Translations under genes and position numbers: made by a program
Notes under the pieces: generated by a model
Told to the model about the DNA's origin: nothing
What the model saw: only the letters and a program-made list of their open reading frames with translations
Database searches by the model: none
Shown here: piece after piece, positions 1-8,600 of the stretch
Layout: each line of letters begins with the position of its first letter
Numbering within the stretch: position 1 is the stretch's first letter
Assembly (NCBI GenBank): GCA_900318645.1
Contig: ONLH01000007.1
Span: forward strand, 1 to 64,000
Reading direction: 5' to 3'
Length of the DNA stretch: 64,000 nucleotides
Origin: an uncultured Prevotellaceae bacterium
GTDB lineage: Bacteria > Bacteroidota > Bacteroidia > Bacteroidales > Muribaculaceae

Positions 1-240
1 ATACAGGTAAACATTGCAGTAACTCACCTGCAGACCTGCGGCCATCGCCATGTCTGCGGCCTGCTCGCTGGCCTCGGCCTCGCTGCGGGCATCCACCTCG
101 AAGGTGTGGCTCTCATTGTCGAAGTCAACCACCTCGACCATGTAATTATTGTACTTGCAAGAGCGGTAATTCTTTTTACTCGCACTGCCCTCAGCTTGTT
201 CGGGAGAACCCAGGAATGATATGTTAAAAGAAGCTGTCAT
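1..240 (-). CDS. Unknown protein, first 80 residues (cut by window edge)
   Basis: An open frame starts at the ATG complementary to 238-240 and runs off the left edge. The visible part is acidic and Glu/Ala-rich toward its end, begins MTASFNISFLGS, and contains a segment reading YMVEVVDFDNESHTFEVDA. It has no signal peptide or membrane segment. I do not recognise the family. The codon use looks like real coding sequence and no overlapping frame competes, so I believe it is a gene, but its function and length are unknown. Confidence 0.6.
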   Translation of the reverse strand, partial: MTASFNISFLGSPEQAEGSASKKNYRSCKYNNYMVEVVDFDNESHTFEVDARSEAEASEQAADMAMAAGLQVSYCNVYLY

Positions 241-397
241 AATGATGAAATTTTTAAAATGTTAATAATCATTGTTCATGCTGTCGCGTATAATCTTTTT
301 ACGGTGCAATCCGAGTTAGCGGGGATAAGCGCCCATTAGGCAAGGCTTGACCGAAAAAATCCATCTGCAGGACTGGCCATTTTTATCGCAGGTAAAA

Positions 398-590
398 ATT
401 GTGGATTATTTCGAGGCAACAGCGCATGGCCTTGACGGGCAGCGGCCCGCACTAACTTTGCATCGGAAAAAATTGTACATGAGCGACAGGCGGCAAGGGC
501 AATGATGACATTTTGTTTCATCAATGCGGCTTCACGGTATCACAAGCAGAGGGCTGTGCGTAAACACGACAAAGGAGGAACAAAGGATGT
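398..590. repeat. Dispersed noncoding repeat, copy A
   Basis: About 190 bp resembling 42717-42902. Both copies share a pattern of gattatttc-aggcaac, catcaatgcggcttcacggt, gcagaggg and caaaggagg, and a stretch of about 35 bp around 508-542 is identical to 42815-42850 or nearly so. Each copy lies a few hundred bases upstream of a minus-strand gene in the same relative orientation. That suggests a duplicated upstream region or a small dispersed element rather than coding DNA. Confidence 0.65.
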
Positions 591-738
591 TAACAAAAAG
601 TCAATTCTGTTACCTGAATAATTCCTCAATGATACCTGCGATTCTTTAAAAATGTTACTTTTTTGCAAAAACGCTTGCATTGATTAAAAACAATAAGTAA
701 CTTTGTACTCTGGATTGAAAACAATCCGACATTTTGAT

Positions 739-922
739 TAAAAGAAGCGACATGCTTTTTTTTGTAGATTGAGAACATAGAAATTTTTCAATAGAATTAG
801 TACAAGAGGAGAGCACGGTGGCTTCCACGTTTAGGCGTGGACTGAATTTATATCCCCTTTTTGTACTACTGGTTTTTCCTACGACCATCAATCTACAAAG
901 CGTGGCATAGCAGTCCTCGCTT
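739..922. other. Nested inverted repeats, possible structured RNA or palindromic element
   Basis: A perfect 12-bp pair, TTTGTAGATTGA at 761-772 and TCAATCTACAAA at 888-899, encloses a second pair at 798-809/857-868 (TAGTACAA with TTGTACTA, extended by wobble pairs). That pair encloses a 6-bp hairpin TCCACG/CGTGGA at 824-829/836-841. Short outer matches (AAGCGA 744-749 with TCGCTT 917-922, and ATGC/GCAT) continue the symmetry. It lies just upstream of the operon starting at 983. It could be a structured noncoding RNA, a leader, or a miniature mobile element; I cannot assign a known family. Confidence 0.55.
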
Positions 923-931
923 TTTGTATTA

Positions 932-939
932 TACATTTG
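932..939 (+). promoter_or_regulatory. Putative -7 element TACATTTG
   Basis: This matches the Bacteroidota -7 consensus TAnnTTTG and lies 43 bases before the start codon at 983. No good -33 TTTG sits at the usual 19-21 base spacing, so the call is moderate. Confidence 0.4.
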
Positions 940-982
940 TCATCTAATGGACTGCTGGGTGACGTAACAATGTTATGTAGCT

Positions 983-1801
983 ATGTTTTCAAAAGAATTA
1001 GAGAATCTGATTAATGCAACCTTGGAGGACGGCATTCTTGAAGATTACGAAAAGGCAGCATTAGTGAAAAGGGCTAATGCTGAAGGCGTTGATTTAGCCG
1101 AGCTTGAGATCTATATTAATTCAATCTTGCAAAAACGTAAAAAAGAACATGTACAAGCTGAAGATGCAAAGCAAGCAGTAATCGATCAGAAAAAGAAAGA
1201 AGAATTCGGTCGAGTTTGCCCGAATTGTGGTAAGCAAATTCCACCCATGACATTGAAATGTGAATGCGGATATGAAGTAACATCGAAAAATCGCACTTCA
1301 TCGGTTCAGGTACTACTAGACAAGATTGAAAAGGTTCGTTCCCTTCCATTTAAAAGTCATAAGGTTGATTCTGACGATTATAAAGCCGAAGTTAAACAAC
1401 GCGACGAGCAGATAAGAGAGATCATCAGAATGTATCCTGTGCCAAATACCAAGGAAGACATCATTGAATTCCTTGCTTTAGCAGCTCCAAACTCACAAAA
1501 GAAAGGAGGGCTTCTGGGTACAATACCCCAAAGATTTATGGTTTTAACTGCTGCAATCGCCATTCTTGCTATTATTTCATGTTTTGTTCACTTATTATTA
1601 ACTCTTAATGTAGTTCTCTTTGGTTATATGTTTGGCACATGGGCAGTTACAGACATGGATAAAGAAACACTTAAATGGAACAAGAATGCAGATGCATGGA
1701 AAGCGAAATTCGATCAAGTCTTAATAAAAGGAAGAAGTATGCGAGGTGATCAAGAGTTCACTCAGCAACTAGACTATTACGAAAGCCTATTTAGTAAATA
1801 G
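983..1801 (+). CDS. Zinc-ribbon membrane protein, first gene of WXG100/FtsK operon
   Basis: A 272-residue protein. Residues 1-50 form a charged helical segment (DGILEDYEKAALVKRA) resembling the TerB/EF-hand-like N-termini found in some Bacteroidota hypothetical proteins. A zinc-ribbon-like cluster follows with Cys79, Cys82, Cys93 and Cys95. Two closely spaced hydrophobic segments lie at about 186-202 and 203-222, then a charged tail. It probably sits in the inner membrane with both ends in the cytoplasm. It opens a plus-strand gene run with short gaps that includes an SPFH protein, an FtsK-type ATPase and a WXG100-like protein. By context it may be a membrane component or adaptor of that machine; this is inference from position. 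Confidence 0.75.
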   Translation: MFSKELENLINATLEDGILEDYEKAALVKRANAEGVDLAELEIYINSILQKRKKEHVQAEDAKQAVIDQKKKEEFGRVCPNCGKQIPPMTLKCECGYEVTSKNRTSSVQVLLDKIEKVRSLPFKSHKVDSDDYKAEVKQRDEQIREIIRMYPVPNTKEDIIEFLALAAPNSQKKGGLLGTIPQRFMVLTAAIAILAIISCFVHLLLTLNVVLFGYMFGTWAVTDMDKETLKWNKNADAWKAKFDQVLIKGRSMRGDQEFTQQLDYYESLFSK

Positions 1802-1869
1802 TCGTTCATCGTTTTTCGACAATTATTAGTGACATTGGATTTTTCCTAACAGTTAGTATATCAATCATT

Positions 1870-2268
1870 ATGACTAAAAAATATATAGATATTCCGCTAA
1901 CGGTATATGACATTAAGTCCATTCGTTATTATGAACTAGATTCTTCAGTCAAAAACAGATTTTCTAGTATTCTTTCATGTGGGCAAATTAAATTCGGAAC
2001 ACAGGAAGATTCTAATTTGTTCACTAATCAGATTATAATTAAGCCTGTAGTCACCCCAAACATGGATTCGAGCCAGAAATCTGTTCAAGCATATGCCTTA
2101 ACAGAAGTAAAGTTGTATCTGCCAAACTCAACTGATAAGTTTGTTTCAGATTCTGAAGCTAGGTTCTTCCTTATTTATACGGGGAAGGATGAAAAAGAGA
2201 CTTTTGATTTAATCGTTTGGGACAGCAAAGAGAATCCCATTTTTTGTGTTTCTTTGAAATCAAAATAA
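1870..2268 (+). CDS. Unknown 132-residue protein in the WXG100/FtsK operon
   Basis: A soluble protein of mixed alpha/beta composition without signal peptide, membrane segment or recognised motif. It is relatively AT-rich, like the preceding gene. The next gene begins four bases after its stop codon, so the two are almost certainly co-transcribed and possibly translationally coupled. I do not recognise the family and assign no function. Confidence 0.7.
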   Translation: MTKKYIDIPLTVYDIKSIRYYELDSSVKNRFSSILSCGQIKFGTQEDSNLFTNQIIIKPVVTPNMDSSQKSVQAYALTEVKLYLPNSTDKFVSDSEARFFLIYTGKDEKETFDLIVWDSKENPIFCVSLKSK

Positions 2269-2272
2269 CATT

Positions 2273-3361
2273 ATGGCATTTTTTGGTTTTAAATCTTCAA
2301 AAGAAGTTGAAGAAGAGAAGCGTGAAGCTGCTGAACAGGCAGTACGTCAAGTGGTGCAAAACAACATGACGAATTTGAGCAATTTGAGCAAGGGTAGTCA
2401 GGTGAGTTTTGCAGTGCCTTACTTTGACGTGTTTGACCCCCGCTTTATGGATCAAGGTGTTCCGGTGGCGGTGCATGGCATGATTGTTTACAGCATTGAT
2501 GACATGGACACGTTTCATCAAATCAACAAGAACGAAGCATACAGTGACGAAACATTTCAGAACAAGCTGCGTGGCCAAGTTGTCAAGTATGTGAAAAGTG
2601 CGGTTGCCAATGCTCCTTCTGATGCGCAAATTCCAGTATTGCAACTTGAACGAAAAATTCTGGAGATCAGCGAACTGGTTCAGAATTATGTTACCCCGAA
2701 GGTGGAGAAACTCTTTGCCATCACGATTCGTTCGCTTGATATTACCTCTATTATCATTGACAAGGACAGCCGCGGTTATCGTGAATTGAAAGCAATTACA
2801 GCCGATTTAGAACGTGAACGCGAACTAGCCAAGAACGAGGTGAATATAGCCAATTTCAGGCAGCAGAATGAGATGAATATGGAGGTAAACCGCTTGCAGA
2901 CTGTTGACACTATGCGCTTGCAGATGGAAGACCAGCGTGAGCGTCTACGCATCCAGCGTGACGGCATCGAGAAGCATCAAGAGCAACAGATTAAAGATGG
3001 TCGCTTCGGTCGTACCATGGGAGGCGGCATGATGGGCGGAAATCCTGTGATGGGCGGTACTCCTACCATGGGCAACATGGCACCCCCGCCAATGATGTCG
3101 GCTCAGTATTATGTTGGCATCAATGGTCAACAAATGGGACCATTTGATGTGAACATCCTGCGCCAAATGGTACAACAGGGGCAAATAAACGGGCAGACAC
3201 AAGTGTGGACACAAGGAATGCCACAATGGGCTCCGGCTGGCGCAGTGCCCGAATTGGCCTCCCTTTTTGCATCTCAGCCAATGGGCATGACTCCACCTCC
3301 CATGGGCGGAGGGACACCTCCACCGATGGATGGTGGCAATACACCTGCTCCGACACTCTAA
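2273..3361 (+). CDS. SPFH-domain protein with C-terminal GYF_2 domain
   Basis: A 362-residue protein of the bacterial SPFH/'virion core protein' (YdjI-like) type. Residues about 45-180 form the SPFH-like region (VSFAVPYFDVFDPRF, then VAVHGMIVYSI). A charged coiled-coil stretch follows at about 185-240, then a Gly/Met/Pro-rich linker. A GYF_2 domain at about 280-330 begins YYVGINGQQMGPF and includes TQVWTQGMPQWAPA. The tail is Pro/Gly-rich. SPFH proteins oligomerise at membranes, and GYF_2 domains bind proline-rich peptides or form interaction modules. Its position between a membrane protein and an FtsK-type ATPase suggests a scaffold for the operon's complex (inference). Confidence 0.85.
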   Translation: MAFFGFKSSKEVEEEKREAAEQAVRQVVQNNMTNLSNLSKGSQVSFAVPYFDVFDPRFMDQGVPVAVHGMIVYSIDDMDTFHQINKNEAYSDETFQNKLRGQVVKYVKSAVANAPSDAQIPVLQLERKILEISELVQNYVTPKVEKLFAITIRSLDITSIIIDKDSRGYRELKAITADLERERELAKNEVNIANFRQQNEMNMEVNRLQTVDTMRLQMEDQRERLRIQRDGIEKHQEQQIKDGRFGRTMGGGMMGGNPVMGGTPTMGNMAPPPMMSAQYYVGINGQQMGPFDVNILRQMVQQGQINGQTQVWTQGMPQWAPAGAVPELASLFASQPMGMTPPPMGGGTPPPMDGGNTPAPTL

Positions 3362-3376
3362 TTAAACATTTAAGTC

Positions 3377-4075
3377 ATGTCACAAACCCTTAGTGAGATT
3401 TTTGATACTCTTAAGCAATCGCAAGAGGGCTATGGCATCCTCGACATCTTCCCTGCGGAGTGCTGCGGGTTTAACAGCATTCTGGATCAAGAAGTGAAAC
3501 TGGCTCCGGTATGGTTGGTCAACAAAGAGAGGCAACGGCGTGGCACTGGAGTCCCAGTTGACTTGGGACTCTCGGTGCTATGGTCAAGCCGCAACATTGG
3601 AGCTACCAGTGGAGAGTTGCCAGGTTTATATGTTGGCTGGGGTGATGCCGATGGAAAGTTAGCGACAACTAACGTTGACGACTACCCATGCACTTCCCCA
3701 CCCAAAGATATAAACGGCACAACATATGACATAGCCCGAGCAATGTGGGCCGAAACATGGCGCTTGCCCACACGTGAGGAATTCAATGAACTCATCTCTA
3801 AATGCCAATGGCGATGGACGGTAATCAACGGCGTTCCTGGAACTCAAATTATTGGGAAAAACAATGCCAGCATCTTCCTTCCTGCAGCGGGAAATCGGTA
3901 TGGCAAAGAATATGAAGACGCATATTACTATGGCCGCTATTGGACTTCTGAACTGCGTACTGAAAATGATGACCATCGCCAAGCCTGGGCTTTAGAATTC
4001 AATCAAATGGGGATAGAGATATTGCCATTTGTCAGACACATGGGATTGAATGTACGTCCAGTATTAGAAAAGTAA
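3377..4075 (+). CDS. FISUMP-like (Fibrobacter succinogenes major paralogous) domain protein
   Basis: A 232-residue protein. After a unique N-terminus of about 55 residues it carries the repeat-family signature VDLGLSVLWSSRNIGAT, then GLYVGWGD, a W-RLPTREEFNELI segment, FLPAAGNRY, YYGRYWTSE and a C-terminal NVRPVLEK. This fold is widespread in Bacteroidota surface proteins, usually behind a signal peptide. Here there is no signal peptide, so the domain may act in the cytoplasm or leave by another route. It lies 15 bases after the SPFH gene and 9 bases before the ATPase gene. A substrate or effector of the adjacent putative secretion machine is possible but unproven. Confidence 0.8.
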   Translation: MSQTLSEIFDTLKQSQEGYGILDIFPAECCGFNSILDQEVKLAPVWLVNKERQRRGTGVPVDLGLSVLWSSRNIGATSGELPGLYVGWGDADGKLATTNVDDYPCTSPPKDINGTTYDIARAMWAETWRLPTREEFNELISKCQWRWTVINGVPGTQIIGKNNASIFLPAAGNRYGKEYEDAYYYGRYWTSELRTENDDHRQAWALEFNQMGIEILPFVRHMGLNVRPVLEK

Positions 4076-4084
4076 CATTGCACC

Positions 4085-6862
4085 ATGGGAATGATAACAC
4101 TCAATTACATCAAAGATATCGTAGAGGCTTACGTCCATGAATTGCAGAACTTGAACTCTGATGACGAAGCGACATGGGATCGGGGGGTGCATCAGGCTCG
4201 CGAGAAATTCTTTGATTGCATGCGAACAATGTGTGCAATCTACCCGGAATTGCTGCAAGTGAATATGCCAGATTTCATGGACGAGGAAGACCTCAAACAA
4301 CTGGGTGACAGATTGCGAGCGAATTCCAGTCGGCGTTTTTCACTAGACTATCTTGCTACAGCAAATCGCCTGACCGACATTGTGAACGGCGAGTCGATCG
4401 AGACACCTTCATACATTCCTTGGCAGGACGAAAACAATGCCAGGCAGAACTTCGTCATCAACTACACCAACAGTCTGAAGCGAGAAGCTAAAGCCGCCTT
4501 GAGCACACTTGTGCTGAACATGATGTTGTCTTTGCCGGCTAATAAAGTACGGCTCAATGTGTTTGACTTCAACATGACAGGTATGGCTGACGGCCTCACA
4601 ACTCGGTTGGAACCAGAACTTTTTCATCATGAGATTGTCTTCAACTATGAGACTGCAGGTTCCCGCATCAGGCACCTATTGGAACACATGGTGATGGTGA
4701 TGAAGAAATATGGAGATTTGGTGGTATATAACAACCGCCACCACGAAATAGCGTTACCATACGAAATCGTCATCCTCAATTGCTATCCTTATAACTTTGA
4801 CAGCTACATAACAGAACTTATGCCGCTGTTTGAGAACGGGCCAAAGGGAGGCATTTACTTCATTGTGCTTAACAACACGGACTATTCGCTGCGCAATAAA
4901 GAAGAACGCCACTTGCTCGATGCCGACAACTATCAAATAATAGATCTTCCAGACCAATGCAACAAGAACGCTATCATTAGATACACACCGTTCAGCGAGA
5001 TTCCTCTGATAGCTAACGAATGTTTCAAGTACCTGAATGAGGAATGTACGAAGAAACCCACAAGGCAAGTCGTAAAGCAAGACTTCGTCAATATGGCAAG
5101 GTCTCCTTATTTGCCCGTGATGTCTGAGATGAGTGTCACAATTGGAATTGACGTTGAAACTAAAGAGGAAGTGACAGTTCGATTCAACTCCAAAGATTAT
5201 CTTCATTCTTTCATCCTTGGCCAGTCGGGATCGGGTAAGTCTGTGTTACTAAACAATATTATCACATCGGCAATCAACAAATATGCTCCTGAAGATCTGA
5301 TGCTCTATCTGATGGATTTCAAGGGTGTTGAGTTCAATAAATACAAGGGCATCAAACACGCCAAGGCTGTACTCGTTGATAATAGTGACCCTCAAATGAC
5401 GATTGAGATTCTGCGAGAGCTTAAAGAGGAGAACCGCAAGCGGGTGAAGTTGTGGCAGGCTGAAGGAGTGGCTAACATTGATGGTTACAACAAGAAGCAT
5501 CCTGATGCACGAATGCAGCAGATTCTCTTTGTGGCCGATGAGTGTCAAGTGATGTTCAGTAAGTCAGATGGAAGCAGCAATGGTTATAGAATGCAGCGCG
5601 AGATAGCCGACATTGTTAACATAATTGCCACACAAGGTCGTAGCCAAGGCATCCATATGTTACTTGCCACACAAACTCTTGACGACACCGACATTTCAGG
5701 ACAGGTGATAAACAACCTAACCGAGTGTTTCCTTCTAATGAGTGCTCCTGCTGACTCCAACCTGCTGGTGCCAGACAGTAGCGATCTCACACAGAAGCAA
5801 CCAGTTGGAGAGTGCTGCTATTATCACAAGAAAGGACTTGTCTCGCATGTCCAGACTTTCTTTGCAAACGATGAAGAACTGGATGAGGCTATAAAGCAAT
5901 CTCAGCTGAAAGCGCAAGGTCATGCCAGCAACGGAGGGGCTTACTTCCGAGGATCGGCGATGTATTGGCTTAAAGATGAAGACAAAGGTAAAATCGTAGA
6001 AGAGAGCATCAAATTTCCTGTTGCGGCCATTGGCCATAACATCGGTGTAAATGCCCAACTAACGACAATAAAGCTTCAGCGAGATTTTAGCGAAAACATT
6101 CTGTTCTTTGGCGCAAACAACGAAGAACAGAGTACTGGTGTTACAATTAATGCTCTTATGTCATTGATTATATCCTGTAGCAAACTTCCTGACATGTTAT
6201 TCTGCAAATTCAAGGTAATTGATTGTCTCGATAATGAAGGGAAGCGATATCGCAAAGTACTTGAAAATCTGCAGGACAGAGGTCTCTGCCAAATAGTAGA
6301 GAGAAAACAAAGCGGCCTGTTGTTCCAGCAACTAGTCAATGACATCTGTGCTCAGTGTGCCAATCCGACAATTCTAATAATCATTGGCAGTGAGCGGTTT
6401 ACAGAGATGAAAAGGAAGACTATTTTGCCATCAGTACAGGAAACAAATGAGTTTGATCCTGATAATGATGTGATAAGTATGAACTTTAGTGAATTGGATG
6501 CTCTAACAGGAAACAGCAATACTCTTGATGCAACAAAAATAAAGACTTATCCTGAAGCATTGAAATTCATTCTCGACGAGGGCCCCATGCAAGGTGTACA
6601 TATTCTTCTTCAAGTAGATAAGCCTGAGAATATTCTCTTTGAGGGAGAATACTGCAATGATGCAACCGACAAGTTCAAACACAAAGTTATTCTGCGGTCT
6701 GAGAACAAGTATATCTTACCTTTGCGTTTCAGTGAAGACATCGATGTGGAATCTCTAGGTGACGAAGAGGAACGATTGCGAGCTTACTATTATCCTGAAG
6801 ATGGCAAGCCACAACTCTTTACACCCTATTTGATGCCAGAACAAACCGAAATTATAAACTAA
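4085..6862 (+). CDS. FtsK/SpoIIIE-family (EssC-like) ATPase
   Basis: A 925-residue soluble protein. Residues about 130-330 look like a divergent ATPase-like domain without a P-loop. The central domain has a clear Walker A, GQSGSGKS (379-386), and a Walker B-like FVADE (482-486), followed by the FtsK/SpoIIIE-type region TQGRSQGIHMLLATQTL. A third region from about 640 has a degenerate P-loop (GANNEEQSTG) and resembles the inactive D2/D3 domains of EssC-type type VII secretion ATPases. No transmembrane segment is seen, unlike canonical EssC. A WXG100-like protein is encoded 16 bases downstream, the classic pairing of type VII-like systems. The family call is firm; a secretion role is inference. 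Confidence 0.88.
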   Translation: MGMITLNYIKDIVEAYVHELQNLNSDDEATWDRGVHQAREKFFDCMRTMCAIYPELLQVNMPDFMDEEDLKQLGDRLRANSSRRFSLDYLATANRLTDIVNGESIETPSYIPWQDENNARQNFVINYTNSLKREAKAALSTLVLNMMLSLPANKVRLNVFDFNMTGMADGLTTRLEPELFHHEIVFNYETAGSRIRHLLEHMVMVMKKYGDLVVYNNRHHEIALPYEIVILNCYPYNFDSYITELMPLFENGPKGGIYFIVLNNTDYSLRNKEERHLLDADNYQIIDLPDQCNKNAIIRYTPFSEIPLIANECFKYLNEECTKKPTRQVVKQDFVNMARSPYLPVMSEMSVTIGIDVETKEEVTVRFNSKDYLHSFILGQSGSGKSVLLNNIITSAINKYAPEDLMLYLMDFKGVEFNKYKGIKHAKAVLVDNSDPQMTIEILRELKEENRKRVKLWQAEGVANIDGYNKKHPDARMQQILFVADECQVMFSKSDGSSNGYRMQREIADIVNIIATQGRSQGIHMLLATQTLDDTDISGQVINNLTECFLLMSAPADSNLLVPDSSDLTQKQPVGECCYYHKKGLVSHVQTFFANDEELDEAIKQSQLKAQGHASNGGAYFRGSAMYWLKDEDKGKIVEESIKFPVAAIGHNIGVNAQLTTIKLQRDFSENILFFGANNEEQSTGVTINALMSLIISCSKLPDMLFCKFKVIDCLDNEGKRYRKVLENLQDRGLCQIVERKQSGLLFQQLVNDICAQCANPTILIIIGSERFTEMKRKTILPSVQETNEFDPDNDVISMNFSELDALTGNSNTLDATKIKTYPEALKFILDEGPMQGVHILLQVDKPENILFEGEYCNDATDKFKHKVILRSENKYILPLRFSEDIDVESLGDEEERLRAYYYPEDGKPQLFTPYLMPEQTEIIN

Positions 6863-6878
6863 AAATATTATAGACATT

Positions 6879-7163
6879 ATGAGAACAGATAGTTCAATGA
6901 AAGATATCTCCAGTGTGGAGACTTATGCTAGAAGCCTGCAGCAGGTTGGAATGCAAGTTGAACAAGTTTTTGACAGACTTCAACGACAGACGGATATTGT
7001 GGGTCAAAACTGGTCGGATTCACAATTCAACGAATTTCGCGCACAGTTTAACGAAAGTATAATGAAGCAAATACAGGGCATTTGTGCCACTTTGCAACGT
7101 TTATCAGACTACACAAAGAAACAATGTGAATTCCATCGTATGTCGCAACAACATCGATTATAG
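6879..7163 (+). CDS. WXG100-like small helical protein
   Basis: A 94-residue, largely helical protein without signal peptide. Two predicted helices flank a central turn containing Trp45-Ser46-Asp47, followed by QFNEFRAQF. This corresponds to the WXG turn of ESAT-6/WXG100 proteins with Asp in place of Gly. Length, helix-turn-helix pattern and location directly after an FtsK/SpoIIIE ATPase all fit the family. The Cys and His residues near the C-terminus are unusual. An internal ATG at 6897 is an alternative start. Likely role: secreted partner or targeting subunit of the upstream ATPase (inference). Confidence 0.72.
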   Translation: MRTDSSMKDISSVETYARSLQQVGMQVEQVFDRLQRQTDIVGQNWSDSQFNEFRAQFNESIMKQIQGICATLQRLSDYTKKQCEFHRMSQQHRL

Positions 7164-7181
7164 ATTCTTTTGCATAATAAT

Positions 7182-7319
7182 ATGTTTTGGTTTTTGTTGG
7201 GAATTGTTATTGCTGTAGTAGGCGGGTTGATCATAATCGGTGTGATATGGTTAGCACTAACAATTATATGGAAAATCATTTGCCTAATTCTATCAATACT
7301 ATTTGGCAATAAATATTGA
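7182..7319 (+). CDS. 45-residue membrane protein
   Basis: A short frame starts MFWFLLGIVIAVVGG and ends in GNKY. It is almost entirely hydrophobic, with one long or two short membrane segments and a Lys in the middle (IIWKII). It begins 18 bases after the WXG100-like gene and precedes the esterase fusion gene by 56 bases, on the same strand. Its composition and tight spacing argue for a real small gene. It may supply the membrane anchor that the neighbouring ATPase lacks; that is speculation from context. Confidence 0.55.
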   Translation: MFWFLLGIVIAVVGGLIIIGVIWLALTIIWKIICLILSILFGNKY

Positions 7320-7375
7320 TGCAGTAGCTAATAGCACCACGTTGGCAAATTTTAAAAACGTACCGAACTATTATT

Positions 7376-8542
7376 ATGAGTGAGAAGAAGGTAAAAGTTT
7401 ATGCCCAAGTTGGAGACGATTTGCTTTTTGATGTATATGTGACCGTTTCTCAAGAGGCTTGGGACAACGAGATAGATGGTCTTGAAGGCGCGGTGAAGGA
7501 CGACATTGCAAACTGTGAAGACTATGAGAACTTTGAGGATGATTTTGATGAGGAAACTAATGGCGGTTCATCGGCCAACAAGGACAACTATTATGGTGGC
7601 TATATCGGCACAACTGATGGTAATAGCCATGGTTATACTTCAGCCCAAGGACAAATAGCTTACCACCTGGTTTCATGTGAATTCGGTAGTATACTTGCAA
7701 ACCTCGGAGTTCTCGAACAGGTGCGTGATGCCATCATCAAGGAACTTGTCGAGAGTGATACTGAACATCAGCATGAGAAGGAGTTGCTGATGCTGAAAGG
7801 TATCAAAAACTTTGTGCAAGCGATGTTGGGAGAAGATGCTGATGATTACGAATTGTACGAAGATTGTGACAGTGGCGATGAAGAACAGATCGTTACTATT
7901 TGGAATCGCTATCCTCTTGAACTGTTGGATGAACTGGCCGAAAGGGTTTATGGTGTTCCACAAAAGAAAACCATTATTTATCTGCACGGCTACGGATCCA
8001 GCAGCCAAAGCAATACGGTGAAATATCTGGCCAAAAATATGCCAGAATACACCGTTATTGCCCCGGATATTCCCATTGACCCAGCGGAGGCTTTGCCGTT
8101 CTTGAAGGACTATTGCAGGACGCATCATGCCGACCTTGTGATTGGCACCAGCATGGGTGGTATGTATGCAATGCAGATGGAGGGTATTTTGCGCATCTGT
8201 GTTAATCCTGCTCTGCATCTGTCTGAGGTGAAGGATGTCCTGCAGGTAGGCACATTTGAACGCTTCCAGCCAACAGCCGATGGCAAGACTCATTTCACGA
8301 TTACCGAAGAGATCATCCAACACTTCAAGGAGATGGAACAGCACCTGTTTGTTCGCGAGACCAATGAAAGCAGGTATGACTGCTGGGGCTTCTTTGCCGA
8401 CGGTGACACACTTGCCAACTGCAAGGATGAGTTTGCCCAGCATTTTCCCCACGTCTTTGACTTTCACGGTGAGCACCGCATGAACAATCAGGTCATTCGC
8501 GACGTCATCATTCCCGCCACCAAAAGGATCCTCAAGGAGTAG
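7376..8542 (+). CDS. Fusion of unknown acidic domain with YqiA-type esterase
   Basis: A 388-residue protein. Residues 1-200 are acidic and unrecognised (DDFDEETNGG, Gly/Tyr-rich KDNYYGGYIG). Residues about 200-388 form an alpha/beta hydrolase of the YqiA/YcfP (UPF0227) type. They begin TIIYLHGYGSSSQS, have the nucleophile elbow GTSMGG with Ser near residue 260, and carry a late HGEHRM that likely gives the catalytic His. No signal peptide is present. It is the last gene of the plus-strand operon. The esterase domain is secure; the substrate and the link to the ATPase/WXG100 pair are unknown. It could be an effector, an accessory enzyme or a bystander. Confidence 0.8.
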   Translation: MSEKKVKVYAQVGDDLLFDVYVTVSQEAWDNEIDGLEGAVKDDIANCEDYENFEDDFDEETNGGSSANKDNYYGGYIGTTDGNSHGYTSAQGQIAYHLVSCEFGSILANLGVLEQVRDAIIKELVESDTEHQHEKELLMLKGIKNFVQAMLGEDADDYELYEDCDSGDEEQIVTIWNRYPLELLDELAERVYGVPQKKTIIYLHGYGSSSQSNTVKYLAKNMPEYTVIAPDIPIDPAEALPFLKDYCRTHHADLVIGTSMGGMYAMQMEGILRICVNPALHLSEVKDVLQVGTFERFQPTADGKTHFTITEEIIQHFKEMEQHLFVRETNESRYDCWGFFADGDTLANCKDEFAQHFPHVFDFHGEHRMNNQVIRDVIIPATKRILKE

Positions 8543-8600
8543 TGGGAAACTAAGTGGAAGAATTCCTGGCTGGTTGAAGAATAGTCAGATTTTCATCCCT

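Noticed and set aside
739-922. Retron msr-msd RNA
   Set aside because: Nested inverted repeats suggested it, but no reverse transcriptase gene is adjacent.
655-936. 93-codon minus-strand frame
   Set aside because: It runs through the nested inverted repeats and has no protein-like motif; it is an accident of the palindromic DNA.
7673-8476. 267-codon minus-strand frame
   Set aside because: It is antisense to the esterase fusion gene, with no recognisable domain.
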